A stretch of DNA of 64,000 bases, taken from contig LR782234.1 of the NCBI GenBank assembly GCA_902825215.1, positions 1,798,001 through 1,862,000 of the forward strand. The letters run 5' to 3'. Shown here piece after piece: positions 52,029 to 63,859 of this stretch (its first letter is position 1; every line of letters starts with the position of its first letter). Under the pieces are notes generated by a model. It saw only the letters and a program-made list of their open reading frames with translations, searched no databases and was not told where the DNA came from. Origin of the DNA: Pseudomonas fluorescens (GTDB lineage: Bacteria; Pseudomonadota; Gammaproteobacteria; Pseudomonadales; Pseudomonadaceae). Made by a program: the position numbers and the translations under genes.

Positions 52029-54860
52029 ATGCAAGAAAGCGTGATGCAGCGCATGTGGAACAGCGCCTACCTTTCAGGTGGAAACGCTGCCTATGTGGAA
52101 GAGCTTTATGAGCTCTACCTGCACGACCCTAACGCTGTGCCAGAAGAGTGGCGCACCTACTTTCAGAAGTTGCCAGCCGACGGCAACTCTGCCACTGATG
52201 TTTCGCACTCCACGATTCGCGATCATTTCGTGCTGCTGGCAAAGAACCAGCGCCGCGCCCAACCGGTTTCCGCCGGCAGCGTGAGCAGTGAGCACGAGAA
52301 GAAGCAAGTTGAAGTGTTGCGATTGATCCAGGCCTACCGTATGCGTGGCCACCAGGCAGCCCAGCTTGACCCGCTGGGGCTGTGGCAGCGTCCTGCACCT
52401 GCAGACCTGTCGATCAATCATTACGGCTTGACCAATGCCGATCTTGATACGACCTTCCGTGCCGGCGACCTGTTCATCGGCAAAGAGGAAGCGAGCCTAC
52501 GCGAAATTCACGAAGCGTTGCAGCAGACATATTGCCGCACCATCGGCGCTGAATTTACGCACATCACCGATTCCGAGCAGCGCCAGTGGTTCCAGCAGCG
52601 TCTGGAAAGCGTGCGTGGTCGTCCGACGTACTCCGCCGACATCAAGAGCCACCTGCTCGAGCGCGTGACTGCCGGTGAAGGCTTGGAAAAATACCTGGGT
52701 ACCAAATACCCGGGCACCAAGCGTTTCGGTCTGGAAGGCGGCGAAAGCCTGATTCCGATGCTCGACGAACTGATCCAGCGTTCCGGCTCGTACGGCACCA
52801 AGGAAGTCGTCATCGGCATGGCCCACCGTGGCCGTCTGAACGTGCTCGTCAACACCTTCGGCAAGAACCCGCGCGAGCTGTTCGACGAGTTCGAAGGCAA
52901 GAAGAAGGTCGAGCTCGGTTCCGGTGACGTGAAATATCACCAGGGCTTCTCGTCCAACGTGATGACCGCCGGCGGTGAAGTTCACCTGGCCATGGCGTTC
53001 AACCCGTCCCACCTGGAAATCGTTTCCCCGGTGGTCGAAGGTTCGGTGCGTGCCCGTCAGGACCGTCGTAACGACGCCACTGGCGAGAAAGTGCTGCCGA
53101 TTTCCATCCACGGTGACGCGGCATTCGCCGGTCAGGGCGTGGTCATGGAAACCTTCCAGATGTCGCAGACCCGCGGTTTCAAGACTGGCGGTACCGTGCA
53201 CATCGTGATCAACAACCAGGTCGGTTTCACCATCAGCAACCCGCTGGACTCGCGCTCCACCGAGTACGCCACCGACGTTGCCAAGATGATCCAGGCGCCG
53301 ATCCTCCATGTGAATGGCGATGATCCGGAAGCCGTGCTGTTCGTGACCCAGCTGGCCATCGACTACCGCATGCAGTTCAAGCGTGACGTGGTGATCGATC
53401 TGGTCTGCTACCGTCGTCGCGGCCACAACGAGGCCGACGAGCCAAGCGGCACCCAGCCACTGATGTATCAGCAGATCACCAAGCAGCGCACTACCCGTGA
53501 GCTGTACGCCGATCGTCTGACCCAGGCCGGTGTCCTCGACGCTGAACGTGTTCAGGCCAAGGTCGACGAATACCGCAACGCGCTGGACAACGGTCTGCAC
53601 GTGGTGAAATCGCTGGTCAAAGAGCCGAACAAAGAGCTGTTCGTCGACTGGCGTCCGTATCTGGGCCACGCCTGGACTGCGCGTCACGACACGCGTTTCG
53701 ATCTGAAAACCCTGCAAGAGCTGTCCGCCAAGCTGCTGGAAATTCCGGAAGGCTTCGTGGTCCAGCGTCAGGTCGCGAAGATCTACGAAGACCGTCAGAA
53801 GATGCAAGCCGGCGGCCTGCCGATCAACTGGGGTTACGCCGAAACCATGGCGTACGCGACCCTGGCGTTCGAAGGTCACCCGATTCGCATGACCGGTCAG
53901 GACATCGGCCGCGGTACGTTCTCGCACCGTCACGCTGTGCTGCACAACCAGAAAGACGCGGGCACCTACATTCCGCTGCAGAACCTGTACGACGGTCAGC
54001 CACGCTTTGACCTGTACGACTCGTTCCTCTCGGAAGAAGCGGTACTGGCCTTCGAATACGGCTACTCGACCACCACGCCAAACGCGCTGGTGATCTGGGA
54101 AGCCCAGTTCGGCGACTTCGCCAACGGTGCGCAGGTGGTGATCGACCAGTTCATCACCAGCGGCGAGCACAAGTGGGGCCGTCTCTGCGGTCTGACCATG
54201 TTGCTGCCACACGGTTATGAAGGTCAGGGCCCTGAGCACAGCTCGGCACGTCTTGAGCGTTACCTGCAGCTGTGCGCCGAGCACAACATTCAGGTGTGCA
54301 TGCCGACCACGCCGGCACAGATCTACCACTTGCTGCGCCGTCAGGTGATTCGCCCGCTGCGCAAGCCGCTGGTCGTGCTGACGCCGAAGTCGCTGCTGCG
54401 CCACAAGCTGGCCATCTCGACGCTGGAAGATCTGGCCGAAGGTTCGTTCCAGACCGTGATCCCGGAAATCGACGCACTGGACCCGAAAAAGGTCGAGCGC
54501 GTGGTTCTGTGCAGCGGCAAGGTCTACTACGACCTGCTGGAAAAACGCCGTGCCGAAGGCCGCGAAGATATCGCCATCGTGCGTATCGAGCAGCTGTATC
54601 CGTTCCCTGAGGACGACTTGAAGGAAGTCCTGGCTCCGTACACCAACGTCAAGCATGCCGTGTGGTGTCAGGAAGAGCCGATGAACCAGGGTGCCTGGTA
54701 CTGCAGCCAGCATCACTTGCGTCGCAGCATCGCAAACCTCGACAAGACTCTCGTACTTGAGTACGCGGGCCGTGAGGCTTCGGCTGCACCTGCTTGTGGT
54801 TACGCATCGATGCACGCCGAGCAGCAGGAAAAACTGCTGCAAGACGCGTTTACCGTTTAA
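52029..54860 (+). CDS. sucA: 2-Oxoglutarate dehydrogenase E1 component
   Basis: A 943-residue thiamine-dependent dehydrogenase, first enzyme of the 2-oxoglutarate dehydrogenase complex. Seen: the N-terminal E2-binding segment (WNSAYLSGGNAAYVEELYEL), VVIGMAHRGRLNVLVNTFGK, the ThDP-Mg region HGDAAFAGQGVVMETFQMSQ, CYRRRGHNEADEPSGTQP, FSHRHAVLHNQKDAG and the C-terminal WCQEEPMNQGAW. Length and order are normal. Co-directional with sdhCDAB. Confidence 0.97.
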   Translation: MQESVMQRMWNSAYLSGGNAAYVEELYELYLHDPNAVPEEWRTYFQKLPADGNSATDVSHSTIRDHFVLLAKNQRRAQPVSAGSVSSEHEKKQVEVLRLIQAYRMRGHQAAQLDPLGLWQRPAPADLSINHYGLTNADLDTTFRAGDLFIGKEEASLREIHEALQQTYCRTIGAEFTHITDSEQRQWFQQRLESVRGRPTYSADIKSHLLERVTAGEGLEKYLGTKYPGTKRFGLEGGESLIPMLDELIQRSGSYGTKEVVIGMAHRGRLNVLVNTFGKNPRELFDEFEGKKKVELGSGDVKYHQGFSSNVMTAGGEVHLAMAFNPSHLEIVSPVVEGSVRARQDRRNDATGEKVLPISIHGDAAFAGQGVVMETFQMSQTRGFKTGGTVHIVINNQVGFTISNPLDSRSTEYATDVAKMIQAPILHVNGDDPEAVLFVTQLAIDYRMQFKRDVVIDLVCYRRRGHNEADEPSGTQPLMYQQITKQRTTRELYADRLTQAGVLDAERVQAKVDEYRNALDNGLHVVKSLVKEPNKELFVDWRPYLGHAWTARHDTRFDLKTLQELSAKLLEIPEGFVVQRQVAKIYEDRQKMQAGGLPINWGYAETMAYATLAFEGHPIRMTGQDIGRGTFSHRHAVLHNQKDAGTYIPLQNLYDGQPRFDLYDSFLSEEAVLAFEYGYSTTTPNALVIWEAQFGDFANGAQVVIDQFITSGEHKWGRLCGLTMLLPHGYEGQGPEHSSARLERYLQLCAEHNIQVCMPTTPAQIYHLLRRQVIRPLRKPLVVLTPKSLLRHKLAISTLEDLAEGSFQTVIPEIDALDPKKVERVVLCSGKVYYDLLEKRRAEGREDIAIVRIEQLYPFPEDDLKEVLAPYTNVKHAVWCQEEPMNQGAWYCSQHHLRRSIANLDKTLVLEYAGREASAAPACGYASMHAEQQEKLLQDAFTV

Positions 54861-54904
54861 CGCCTTCGCGCTGACTGAAACCGAATTTTAAGGACCCACA
54901 GATA

Positions 54905-56131
54905 ATGGCTATCGAAATCAAAGCCCCGTCATTCCCGGAATCGGTTGCCGATGGCACCGTTGCCACCTGGCACAAGAAACCAGGCGAGGCCGTCAAGCGT
55001 GACGACCTGATCGTCGACATCGAGACCGACAAGGTCGTGCTGGAAGTGTTGGCCGAAGCCGACGGCGTGCTGGGCGCAATCGTTGCCGAAGAGGGCGCTA
55101 CCGTTCTGTCGAACCAGGTTCTGGGCTCGATCGAAGAGGGCAGCGCTGCTGCCGCTGCGCCAGCCGCCGCTGCTGCTCCGGCCGCTACTGCCGCTGCTGC
55201 TCCGGCTGCTGCCGATGGCGAAGACGACCCGATCGCGGCTCCTGCTGCACGCAAACTGGCTGAAGAAAACGGCATCAACATCGCTTCCGTTGCCGGCACC
55301 GGCAAGGGCGGTCGTGTGACCAAGGAAGACGTGGTTGCCGCTGTTGCCGCGAAGAAAGCCGCTCCGGCTGCCGCGCCTGCCAAGGCTGCTGCTCCTTCGG
55401 CCGCTGCTCCAGTGTTCGCCGCTGGCGACCGCGTCGAGAAGCGCGTACAGATGACCCGCGTACGTGCCACCGTGGCCAAGCGTCTGGTTGAAGCACAGTC
55501 GAACATGGCCATGCTGACCACCTTCAACGAAGTCGACATGACCGAAGTCATGGCGCTGCGTTCGAAGTACAAGGACCTGTTCGAGAAGACCCACAACGGC
55601 GTGCGCCTGGGCTTCATGTCGTTCTTCGTGAAAGCGGCCACCGAGGCGCTGAAGCGCTTCCCGGCTGTCAACGCGTCGATCGACGGCGGCGACATCGTTT
55701 ACCACGGCTACATGGACATCGGCGTCGCCGTTTCCAGCGACCGTGGCCTGGTTGTTCCGGTTCTGCGTAACGCCGAACAGATGAGCCTGGCGGAAATCGA
55801 AGACGGCATTGCCACGTTCGGCAAGAAAGCCCGTGACGGCAAACTGTCGATGGACGAGATGACCGGTGGTACCTTCACCATCACCAACGGTGGTACCTTC
55901 GGTTCGATGATGTCGACGCCGATCGTCAACCCGCCGCAGGCAGCGATTCTGGGCATGCACAACATCATCCAGCGTCCTATGGCCATCAACGGTCAGGTCG
56001 TGATCCGTCCGATGATGTACCTGGCACTGTCCTACGATCACCGTCTGATCGATGGCAAAGAAGCTGTGACCTTCCTGGTGACCATCAAGAACCTGCTGGA
56101 AGATCCGGCTCGTCTGTTGCTGGATATTTGA
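54905..56131 (+). CDS. sucB: Dihydrolipoyl succinyltransferase (E2)
   Basis: A 408-residue E2. The lipoyl domain has the modified Lys in [15 protein letters not shown] (Lys about 43). An Ala/Pro-rich linker lies at about 78-105. The peripheral subunit-binding domain is [20 protein letters not shown], followed by a second Ala-rich linker. The catalytic acyltransferase domain has [18 protein letters not shown] and [13 protein letters not shown] with the HxxxDG motif. It transfers succinyl to CoA. Confidence 0.97.
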   Translation: MAIEIKAPSFPESVADGTVATWHKKPGEAVKRDDLIVDIETDKVVLEVLAEADGVLGAIVAEEGATVLSNQVLGSIEEGSAAAAAPAAAAAPAATAAAAPAAADGEDDPIAAPAARKLAEENGINIASVAGTGKGGRVTKEDVVAAVAAKKAAPAAAPAKAAAPSAAAPVFAAGDRVEKRVQMTRVRATVAKRLVEAQSNMAMLTTFNEVDMTEVMALRSKYKDLFEKTHNGVRLGFMSFFVKAATEALKRFPAVNASIDGGDIVYHGYMDIGVAVSSDRGLVVPVLRNAEQMSLAEIEDGIATFGKKARDGKLSMDEMTGGTFTITNGGTFGSMMSTPIVNPPQAAILGMHNIIQRPMAINGQVVIRPMMYLALSYDHRLIDGKEAVTFLVTIKNLLEDPARLLLDI

Positions 56132-56134
56132 TAG

Positions 56135-56211
56135 AAGCAGCTGCAAGTCTCAAGCTGCAAGCTGCAAGTAATCGCAGTTTGACTTGAGGCTTGCGGCTTC
56201 ACGCTTGCTGC
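56135..56211. repeat. AGCTGCAAG-type inverted repeat between sucB and lpdG
   Basis: A left arm built from GCAGCTGCAAGTCTCAAGCT and a right arm from GCTTGCGGCTTCACGCTTGC and GCTGC form a long imperfect hairpin. It fills the 98-base gap between sucB and lpdG. A related element is at 59972-60034. Confidence 0.68.
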
Positions 56212-56229
56212 AAAAAAGAGGATTTTTGA

Positions 56230-57666
<1,437 letters not shown>

Positions 57667-57848
57667 CTGATAATAAGAAACCACGGCGGTAACGGCCCGT
57701 CGTGAGCCTTGCGAGCAAGACTCACCGCGGAATGTCCGCCGGACGCAGTCTTGCGTAGCTCAGCTACGCAAGCAGCAGTCACAGGTGGCGCGGCACTCAA
57801 ACGAGCGCAGCGCCGAATGCGCAGTACCTAACGAAGACGGTAAAAAGC
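57667..57848. other. lpdG-sucC intergenic segment
   Basis: 182 bases with an 11-bp perfect hairpin at 57750-57772 (CTTGCGTAGCT / AGCTACGCAAG, 1-nt loop). No T-tract follows, so a terminator is unlikely; a transcript stability hairpin or a repeat is more probable. No gene is visible. Confidence 0.5.
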
Positions 57849-59015
57849 ATGAATCTTCACGAGTATCAGGGTAAGCAGCTGTTCGCTGAATACGGCCTGC
57901 CAGTTTCCACTGGTTACGCAGTAGACACCCCGGAAGCAGCAGCAGAAGCTTGCGACAAAATCGGCGGCAGCGAGTGGGTTGTCAAAGCCCAGGTCCACGC
58001 CGGTGGTCGCGGTAAAGCGGGCGGCGTAAAGCTGGTTCGCAGCAAAGAAGACGCCAAAGCCTTCGCACAGCAGTGGCTGGGCAAGCGTCTGGTGACTTAC
58101 CAGACTGACGCCAACGGACAGCCAGTCACCAAGATCCTGGTTGAATCGTGCACTGATATCGCTAAAGAGCTGTACCTGGGCGCTGTCGTTGACCGTTCGA
58201 GCCGTCGCATCGTGTTCATGGCTTCCACCGAAGGTGGCGTGGACATCGAGAAAATCGCTCACGACACGCCAGAAAAAATTCTCAAGGCCACTATCGATCC
58301 ACTGGTTGGCGCTCAGCCATCCCAGGGTCGCGAGCTGGCATTCCAGTTGGGTCTGGAAGGCAAGCAGGTCACTCAGTTCGCCAAGATCTTCGTTGGTCTG
58401 GCCAAGCTGTTCAAAGACCACGACCTGGCTCTGCTGGAAGTGAACCCGCTGGTGATCAAGGCTGACGGCGATCTGCACTGCCTGGACGCGAAGATCAACA
58501 TCGACGCCAACGCCATGTACCGTCAGCCTAAGCTGAAGGCATTCCACGATCCGTCGCAGGACGATCCGCGCGAAGCGCACGCTGCCAAGTTCGAACTGAA
58601 CTACGTAGCACTGGAAGGCAACATCGGCTGCATGGTCAACGGTGCCGGTCTGGCCATGGGTACCATGGACATCGTCAACCTGCACGGTGGCAAGCCAGCC
58701 AACTTCCTCGACGTAGGTGGTGGTGCTACCAAAGAGCGCGTGACCGAAGCCTTCAAGATCATCCTGTCCGACAGCAATGTCGCCGCAGTACTGGTCAACA
58801 TCTTCGGCGGCATCGTTCGCTGCGACATGATTGCCGAAGGCATCATCGGCGCTGTGAAAGAAGTCGGCGTGAAAATCCCGGTTGTTGTTCGTCTTGAAGG
58901 CAACAACGCTGAACTGGGCGCTAAAGTACTGGCAGAAAGCGGTTTGAACATCATCGCTGCTACCAGCCTGACCGACGCTGCTCAACAAGTCGTTAAAGCT
59001 GCGGAGGGCAAGTAA
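57849..59015 (+). CDS. sucC: Succinyl-CoA synthetase beta subunit
   Basis: A 388-residue ATP-grasp subunit. Seen: [79 protein letters not shown] and [17 protein letters not shown]. It forms succinate + CoA + ATP with SucD. The stop overlaps the sucD start by one base (TAATG). Confidence 0.97.
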   Translation: MNLHEYQGKQLFAEYGLPVSTGYAVDTPEAAAEACDKIGGSEWVVKAQVHAGGRGKAGGVKLVRSKEDAKAFAQQWLGKRLVTYQTDANGQPVTKILVESCTDIAKELYLGAVVDRSSRRIVFMASTEGGVDIEKIAHDTPEKILKATIDPLVGAQPSQGRELAFQLGLEGKQVTQFAKIFVGLAKLFKDHDLALLEVNPLVIKADGDLHCLDAKINIDANAMYRQPKLKAFHDPSQDDPREAHAAKFELNYVALEGNIGCMVNGAGLAMGTMDIVNLHGGKPANFLDVGGGATKERVTEAFKIILSDSNVAAVLVNIFGGIVRCDMIAEGIIGAVKEVGVKIPVVVRLEGNNAELGAKVLAESGLNIIAATSLTDAAQQVVKAAEGK

Positions 59016-59899
59016 TGAGCGTCCTGATCAATAAAGACACCAAAGTCATCTGCCAGGGCTTCACCGGCGCGCAGGGTACTTTCCACTCCGAACAAGCCAT
59101 TGCCTACGGCACCAAGATGGTTGGCGGCGTGACCCCAGGCAAGGGTGGTACCACTCACCTGAACCTGCCAGTGTTCAACACCGTGAAAGAAGCCGTAGAA
59201 GCCACTGGCGCCACCGCCAGCGTGATCTACGTACCGGCTCCTTTCTGCAAGGACTCGATCCTGGAAGCGGCATTCGGCGGCATCAAGCTGATCGTGTGCA
59301 TCACCGAAGGCATTCCTACCCTGGACATGCTGGACGCTAAAGTTAAGTGCGACGAGCTGGGCGTAGTCCTGATCGGCCCTAACTGCCCAGGCGTGATCAC
59401 CCCAGGCGAATGCAAGATCGGCATCATGCCAGGTCACATTCACTTGCCAGGCAAGGTCGGTATCGTTTCGCGTTCCGGCACCCTGACCTACGAAGCTGTG
59501 AAGCAGACCACTGACGCCGGTTTCGGTCAGTCGACTTGCGTCGGCATCGGTGGTGACCCGATCCCGGGTTCGAACTTCATCGACATCCTGAAGCTGTTCC
59601 AGGAAGACCCGCAGACCGAGGCGATCGTAATGATCGGCGAAATCGGCGGTTCGGCTGAAGAAGAAGCGGCTGCCTACATCAAGGCCAACGTGACCAAGCC
59701 GGTTGTTTCCTACATCGCAGGTGTGACTGCTCCTCCGGGCAAGCGCATGGGCCATGCTGGCGCAATCATCTCTGGCGGCAAAGGCACTGCAGACGAGAAA
59801 TTCGCTGCTCTGCAAGACGCAGGCGTGAAAACCGTGCGTTCGCTGGCAGACATCGGCAAGGCCCTGGCCGAGCTGACTGGCTGGGAAGTGAAGAAGTAA
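59015..59899 (+). CDS. sucD: Succinyl-CoA synthetase alpha subunit
   Basis: A 294-residue CoA-binding subunit. Landmarks: [39 protein letters not shown], and the phosphorylated histidine in [17 protein letters not shown]. It closes the sdhCDAB-sucAB-lpdG-sucCD operon; an intrinsic terminator follows at 59929-59952. Confidence 0.97.
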   Translation: MSVLINKDTKVICQGFTGAQGTFHSEQAIAYGTKMVGGVTPGKGGTTHLNLPVFNTVKEAVEATGATASVIYVPAPFCKDSILEAAFGGIKLIVCITEGIPTLDMLDAKVKCDELGVVLIGPNCPGVITPGECKIGIMPGHIHLPGKVGIVSRSGTLTYEAVKQTTDAGFGQSTCVGIGGDPIPGSNFIDILKLFQEDPQTEAIVMIGEIGGSAEEEAAAYIKANVTKPVVSYIAGVTAPPGKRMGHAGAIISGGKGTADEKFAALQDAGVKTVRSLADIGKALAELTGWEVKK

Positions 59900-59928
59900 G
59901 CTTCGGCTGACTTTTTAGCTCCAGCAAC

Positions 59929-59952
59929 AAAGGCCACCTTCGGGTGGCCTTT
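59929..59952 (+). terminator. Intrinsic terminator after sucD
   Basis: AAAGGCCACC and GGTGGCCTTT form a 10-bp perfect stem around a 4-nt TTCG loop, followed by TTTGTCGTTT. Confidence 0.82.
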
Positions 59953-59971
59953 GTCGTTTCAGGGCAGAGGC

Positions 59972-60034
59972 AAGCTTCAAGCGGCTAGCTGCAAGATAAA
60001 AACTTGCAGCTTGAAACTTGTAGCTTGCAGCTGC
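59972..60034. repeat. AGCTGCAAG-type inverted repeat downstream of sucD
   Basis: Left arm AAGCTTCAAGCGGCTAGCTG and right arm CTTGCAGCTTGAAACTTGTA onward, separated by about 6-10 A-rich bases. It is related to the element at 56135-56211. The remaining bases up to brnQ (60035-60261) contain no gene that I can see and no operator I can name. Confidence 0.66.
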
Positions 60035-60261
60035 TTTTCATACATAAACGCGACACGGAAACGTCGTGTATCGGATAGTTCGCCCTCTAACAGTGCGTTT
60101 TCCTGCCAGATTCGTTAGGCTGGCGGCCATTTTGCAGTGCGTCGCCCACAAGGCAGCCACGCAGCTTCACAGGTCAGTCCCATACGGATCGACAGCATTT
60201 CCCTAATCCCACAGGGCAATCCCCCTCTAAATTCCGATTTCAGTAGTGTGGTATTACCTTA

Positions 60262-61575
60262 ATGAAAGTTTTGAAAGGTCAGGACATCCTGGCACTTGGT
60301 TTTATGACGTTTGCCCTGTTCGTAGGGGCCGGTAACATCATCTTCCCGCCGATCGTCGGCTTGCAGGCCGGACCTCACGTCTGGATGGCTGCACTGGGTT
60401 TTCTGATCACCGCAGTCGGTCTGCCGGTGATCACCGTTGTTGCGCTGGCCAAGGTCGGTGGCGCGATGGATGCGTTGAGCAGCCCGATCGGCAAGATCGC
60501 TGGCGGCATACTTGCAGCGGCCTGCTATCTGGCAGTCGGCCCGCTGTTCGCCACGCCGCGTACCGCGACGGTGTCGTTCGAAGTGGGTCTGGCGCCACTG
60601 ACTGGCGAAAGCCCGTTGGCACTGTTCCTGTACAGCTCGGTTTACTTCCTGCTGGTGTTCTTCATTTCCCTGTACCCGGGGCGTTTGCTGGATACCGTTG
60701 GCCGTTTCCTGGCGCCGCTGAAGATCATCGCGCTCGCCGTACTCGGTATCGCCGCGTTCGCTTTGCCGGCCGGTGACATCGGCCACGGTACGCCGGAATA
60801 CGTAGCCGCGCCGTTCTCCCAGGGTTTCATCAATGGTTATCTGACCATGGATACCCTCGGCGCACTGGTGTTCGGCATCGTCATCGTCAACGCGATCCGT
60901 TCCCGTGGCGTCGAGTCGCCCAAGCTGATCACCCGTTACGCGATCATCGCCGGGCTGATCGCCGGTGTCGGTCTGGCGCTGGTGTATGTCAGCCTGTTCC
61001 GTCTCGGTTCCGGCAGCCATGAAGTCGCGGTCGGTGCCACCAATGGCGCTGCGGTGTTGCACGCTTATGTGCAGCATACGTTCGGCTCGCTGGGCAGCGG
61101 TTTCCTCGCCGTGCTGATTTCGTTGGCGTGTCTGGTGACTGCGGTCGGCCTGACCTGCGCCTGTGCCGAATACTTCAGCCGCGTGTTGCCGCTGTCGTAC
61201 AAGACGCTGGTGATCATCCTCGCGGCGTTCTCGCTGCTGGTGTCCAATCTGGGCCTGACCAAGCTGATCGCTTTCTCGATCCCGGTACTGACCGCGATCT
61301 ACCCGCCGTGCATCGTGCTGGTGGCGCTGAGCTTCTGCAAAGACTTCTGGCATGAACACGGCCGCATTCTGGGCCCGGTGATGCTGGTGTCGTTCATTTT
61401 CGGCAGCATCGACGCGCTGAAGGGCGCCGGCCTGGCCGACTGGATGCCGACTCAGCTGTCGCACCTGCCACTGAGCGAGCAGGGCCTGGCCTGGCTGGTG
61501 CCGTGCGTGATGACGCTGGTGGTTGCAGTAGTGTGTGATCGCCTGCTGGGCAAGCGTAGCGAAGCGGTTGCCTGA
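60262..61575 (+). CDS. brnQ: Branched-chain amino acid transporter, LIVCS/BrnQ family
   Basis: A 437-residue, 12-helix sodium-coupled transporter for Leu, Ile and Val. Signatures: [20 protein letters not shown] at the N-terminus, [59 protein letters not shown] and [12 protein letters not shown]. The P. aeruginosa counterpart is BraB/BraZ. It has a long upstream region but no clear regulatory motif. Confidence 0.93.
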   Translation: MKVLKGQDILALGFMTFALFVGAGNIIFPPIVGLQAGPHVWMAALGFLITAVGLPVITVVALAKVGGAMDALSSPIGKIAGGILAAACYLAVGPLFATPRTATVSFEVGLAPLTGESPLALFLYSSVYFLLVFFISLYPGRLLDTVGRFLAPLKIIALAVLGIAAFALPAGDIGHGTPEYVAAPFSQGFINGYLTMDTLGALVFGIVIVNAIRSRGVESPKLITRYAIIAGLIAGVGLALVYVSLFRLGSGSHEVAVGATNGAAVLHAYVQHTFGSLGSGFLAVLISLACLVTAVGLTCACAEYFSRVLPLSYKTLVIILAAFSLLVSNLGLTKLIAFSIPVLTAIYPPCIVLVALSFCKDFWHEHGRILGPVMLVSFIFGSIDALKGAGLADWMPTQLSHLPLSEQGLAWLVPCVMTLVVAVVCDRLLGKRSEAVA

Positions 61576-61583
61576 CCTGTTTT

Positions 61584-61602
61584 GATCCGCCACAAGCGGA
61601 TC
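61584..61602. other. Small hairpin after brnQ
   Basis: GATCCGC and GCGGATC around a 5-nt CACAA loop. It is followed by neither a T-tract nor a gene, and the real terminator comes at 61619-61653. Confidence 0.45.
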
Positions 61603-61618
61603 CCGCAGGATTAAACAG

Positions 61619-61653
61619 AAATGCCCCATATCAATCGATACGGGGCATTTTTT
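61619..61653 (+). terminator. Intrinsic terminator after brnQ
   Basis: AAATGCCCC (61619-61627) and GGGGCATTT (61642-61650) form a 9-bp stem followed by TTT. Further down, 61713-61740 holds a single degenerate REP-like hairpin (TGTAGGACTGAGCAGGCTCA and onward). Confidence 0.82.
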
Positions 61654-61771
61654 ATGCGCGTGAGGCAGTGTCTTTTTGGCTGAGCTAACGTCGAAGGGTT
61701 GCGTCGCTTTTATGTAGGACTGAGCAGGCTCACTCCTGCAGGTACAGCATTCATACACCACAGGGATTTGC

Positions 61772-62509
61772 ATGTCGTTCATCCAAGCCAATCTGATCCA
61801 CCTGCTCGCCGCGCTCTGGTTTGTCATCTGCTGGGGCGGTTACACCCGTTATGCCAGCTGGAAGGCCCGCGATACGGCGTGTCTGGCCAGTGTGCTGCAT
61901 CTGTATCGCGAAGACTGGATGCGCCGCATGCTGCTGCGTGACAACCGTATTGCCGACGCCAGCGTGATCGGCAATCTGGAGCGCAACGCCTCGTTCTTCG
62001 CCTCCAGCACCTTGATCATTCTCGCCGGTATTCTCACCGTGCTCGGCGCATCTGACCGCGCCGTGTCGCTGTTGGCGGACATTCCCATGGTCCAGCAAGC
62101 GTCGCAGGGCATGTCGGAGATCAAGTTGCTGTGCCTGGCGCTGGTGTTCGTTTATGCCTTCTTCACCTTCAGCTGGTGCATGCGCCAGTACAACTTTGCG
62201 GCGATTCTGGTCGGGTCGGCACCGATGGTTGGCGAGCGGCATGTCTCCGAGCAGGAGCGCAAAGCCTTCGCCTCAAGGGCCGCACGGGTGATTTCAATGG
62301 CGGCCAACCAGTTCAACTTCGGTTTGCGCTCTTATTACTTCGGCATGAGCATGCTGGCCTGGTTCGTCAGCCCATGGCTGTTCATGCTGATGAGCGCGGG
62401 AGTGGTGGTGGTCTTGTATCGCCGCGAATTTCATTCCGACGTGCTCGATGTCATGGTCTATACCCCTACCGAGGCACCTGTGCCCGAAACCAATAAAGAG
62501 GCCGCTTGA
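61772..62509 (+). CDS. DUF599 family membrane protein
   Basis: A 245-residue protein with about four transmembrane helices, of the DUF599 family, with unknown function. Features: LAALWFVICWGGYTRYASWK, VIGNLERNASFFASSTLIIL, LVFVYAFFTFSWCMRQYNFA and SMAANQFNFGLRSYYFGMSM. A three-base overlap (TGATG) with the next gene suggests cotranscription. No enzymatic motif visible. Confidence 0.85.
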   Translation: MSFIQANLIHLLAALWFVICWGGYTRYASWKARDTACLASVLHLYREDWMRRMLLRDNRIADASVIGNLERNASFFASSTLIILAGILTVLGASDRAVSLLADIPMVQQASQGMSEIKLLCLALVFVYAFFTFSWCMRQYNFAAILVGSAPMVGERHVSEQERKAFASRAARVISMAANQFNFGLRSYYFGMSMLAWFVSPWLFMLMSAGVVVVLYRREFHSDVLDVMVYTPTEAPVPETNKEAA

Positions 62510-62910
62510 TGAGTATTCCGTTCTGGTGTGTGTTTATCAGCGCGTTGCTGATTTATATCGCGCGTTTGCCCGTGGGCAAGGCGATGAAAGAGCAGGGCGG
62601 GTATGACAACCACCTGCCGCGCCAGCAACAGGCGCAATTGACCGGTTACGGCGCCCGAGCCTTGGCGGCGCATCAGAACAGTATCGAAGCGTTCATTTTG
62701 TTCGCGGTTGGTGTACTGATGGCGCACACCACGCAAACGGCGGGATGGCTGATCAATGCGCTGGCAATCATCTTCGTGATCGCGCGAATCCTGTACTTGT
62801 GGTTGTATCTGGCGGATCTGCCGAAGTTGCGCAGTCTGGTCTGGCTGGTCGGCTTAGTGGCTTCGTTGTTGCTGATGATTAGTCCGACTTTTAGAACGGT
62901 TCTGTTGTAA
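62509..62910 (+). CDS. MAPEG-family membrane protein
   Basis: A 133-residue, four-helix protein of the MAPEG family. LLIYIARLPVGKAMKEQGGY is followed by RALAAHQNSIEAFILFAVGV, the AHxNxxE-type motif of the family, then IFVIARILYLWLYLADLPKL. Bacterial members are often of unknown role; glutathione-dependent activity is known in some. ATG at 62509 overlaps the DUF599 stop by one base. Confidence 0.87.
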   Translation: MSIPFWCVFISALLIYIARLPVGKAMKEQGGYDNHLPRQQQAQLTGYGARALAAHQNSIEAFILFAVGVLMAHTTQTAGWLINALAIIFVIARILYLWLYLADLPKLRSLVWLVGLVASLLLMISPTFRTVLL

Positions 62911-62942
62911 GCGGCCATTGCATCAAATCCCGGACAAAAGAA

Positions 62943-62970
62943 AACCCGCACTTGGCGGGTTCTCTTTTTT
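62943..62970. terminator. Bidirectional intrinsic terminator
   Basis: AACCCGC (62943-62949) and GCGGGTT (62955-62961) with a 5-nt loop, followed by a T run to 62970. The A-rich left side serves the minus-strand lipoprotein gene that ends at 62988. Confidence 0.82.
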
Positions 62971-62987
62971 CTGCGGCTAGAGGCGGT

Positions 62988-63224
62988 TTATTGCTTCTTG
63001 GCAGCTTCGTCTTGTGCGGCAGCGTTCGATTCAGCCTGAGCTTTGGCAGCTTCGGCGTTTTCTTTCGCAGCGTCGTTCACTTTATCCTGAGCTTTGTTCA
63101 TGTCCTGCTGAGCTTGCTCAGCGTGCTGGTTGGCATCTTGAGCTTTGTCCTCGGATTTTTTATCGCAGGCAGCGAGACCGAGGGAAGCGGTCAACATCAA
63201 GGCAATAGCTAAAGTCTTACGCAT
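62988..63224 (-). CDS. Small alanine/lysine-rich lipoprotein
   Basis: A 78-residue protein. It has a lipoprotein leader RKTLAIALMLTASLGLAAC whose lipobox LAAC puts the lipidated Cys at residue 20. The mature part is a highly charged, Ala/Asp/Gln/Lys-rich helix (NQHAEQAQQDMNKAQDKVND, AKENAEAAKAQAESNAAAQD). A coiled-coil outer-membrane lipoprotein is likely. ATG at 63224 with AAGGAG eight bases upstream; an upstream in-frame start lacks this. Confidence 0.8.
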   Translation of the reverse strand: MRKTLAIALMLTASLGLAACDKKSEDKAQDANQHAEQAQQDMNKAQDKVNDAAKENAEAAKAQAESNAAAQDEAAKKQ

Positions 63225-63382
63225 GGGGTGTTTCTCCTTATGGAAAATAACTACTGGCCTTAAGAACTCGGCGCTACAGGTTAAGTTCCTCATTTCTCTC
63301 AGATATATAACTTTGTTTTATCACGGAACTTTTGCCGCTTTTCTCACTACTGGCAAAAGGCTTTAATGCGAGTAATTATCAA

Positions 63383-63859
63383 ATGGCGGAAAACAGCGTT
63401 TTTGAGCGCGCGACGCGGTTTCTCTCGGCGTTGCGCCACTGTCAGGTGCTGGGTTTAAAGGTGCAGAGTGCCTCCAGCGAAGGCCTGACGGTGATCCTGC
63501 CTTACAGCCCGCAGATCGTCGGTAACCCGCAAACCGGGGTGATCCATGGCGGTGCCATCACCTCGCTGATGGATACAGCCTGCGGCATGTCGACCTTGTG
63601 CGTGCTGCCGGAATTCGAAGTCTGTCCGACCCTCGATCTGCGCATCGATTACATGCACGCCGCCGAACCGCATAAAGATGTCTATGGCTTTGCCCAGTGC
63701 TACCGAGTTACCACTGACGTGATTTTTGCCCGCGGATTCGCCTACCAGGACGATCCCGAGCAACCCATTGCCCACGTTGTCGGCACGTTCATGCGGATGG
63801 GCAAGGCGCTCAAAGGCACGCAAGGCTTTGGCGGCGCAATCAAGGGAGTCAAGCCGTGA
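63383..63859 (+). CDS. PaaI-family hotdog thioesterase
   Basis: A 158-residue hotdog-fold thioesterase. Key segment: IVGNPQTGVIHGGAITSLMD, where HGG and the following acidic residue form the active-site helix; then LDLRIDYMHAAEPHKDVYG. Substrates are likely acyl-CoA or aryl-CoA, not identified. The ATG at 63383 was preferred (MAENSVFERA); an upstream start would extend into non-conserved sequence. The stop overlaps the next start (GTGA). Confidence 0.83.
   Translation: MAENSVFERATRFLSALRHCQVLGLKVQSASSEGLTVILPYSPQIVGNPQTGVIHGGAITSLMDTACGMSTLCVLPEFEVCPTLDLRIDYMHAAEPHKDVYGFAQCYRVTTDVIFARGFAYQDDPEQPIAHVVGTFMRMGKALKGTQGFGGAIKGVKP

Noticed and set aside
52497-54842. A 781-codon open frame antisense to sucA
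   Set aside because: It lies wholly inside sucA, and its translation is His/Arg/Val-rich without recognisable domains; a GC-shadow frame.
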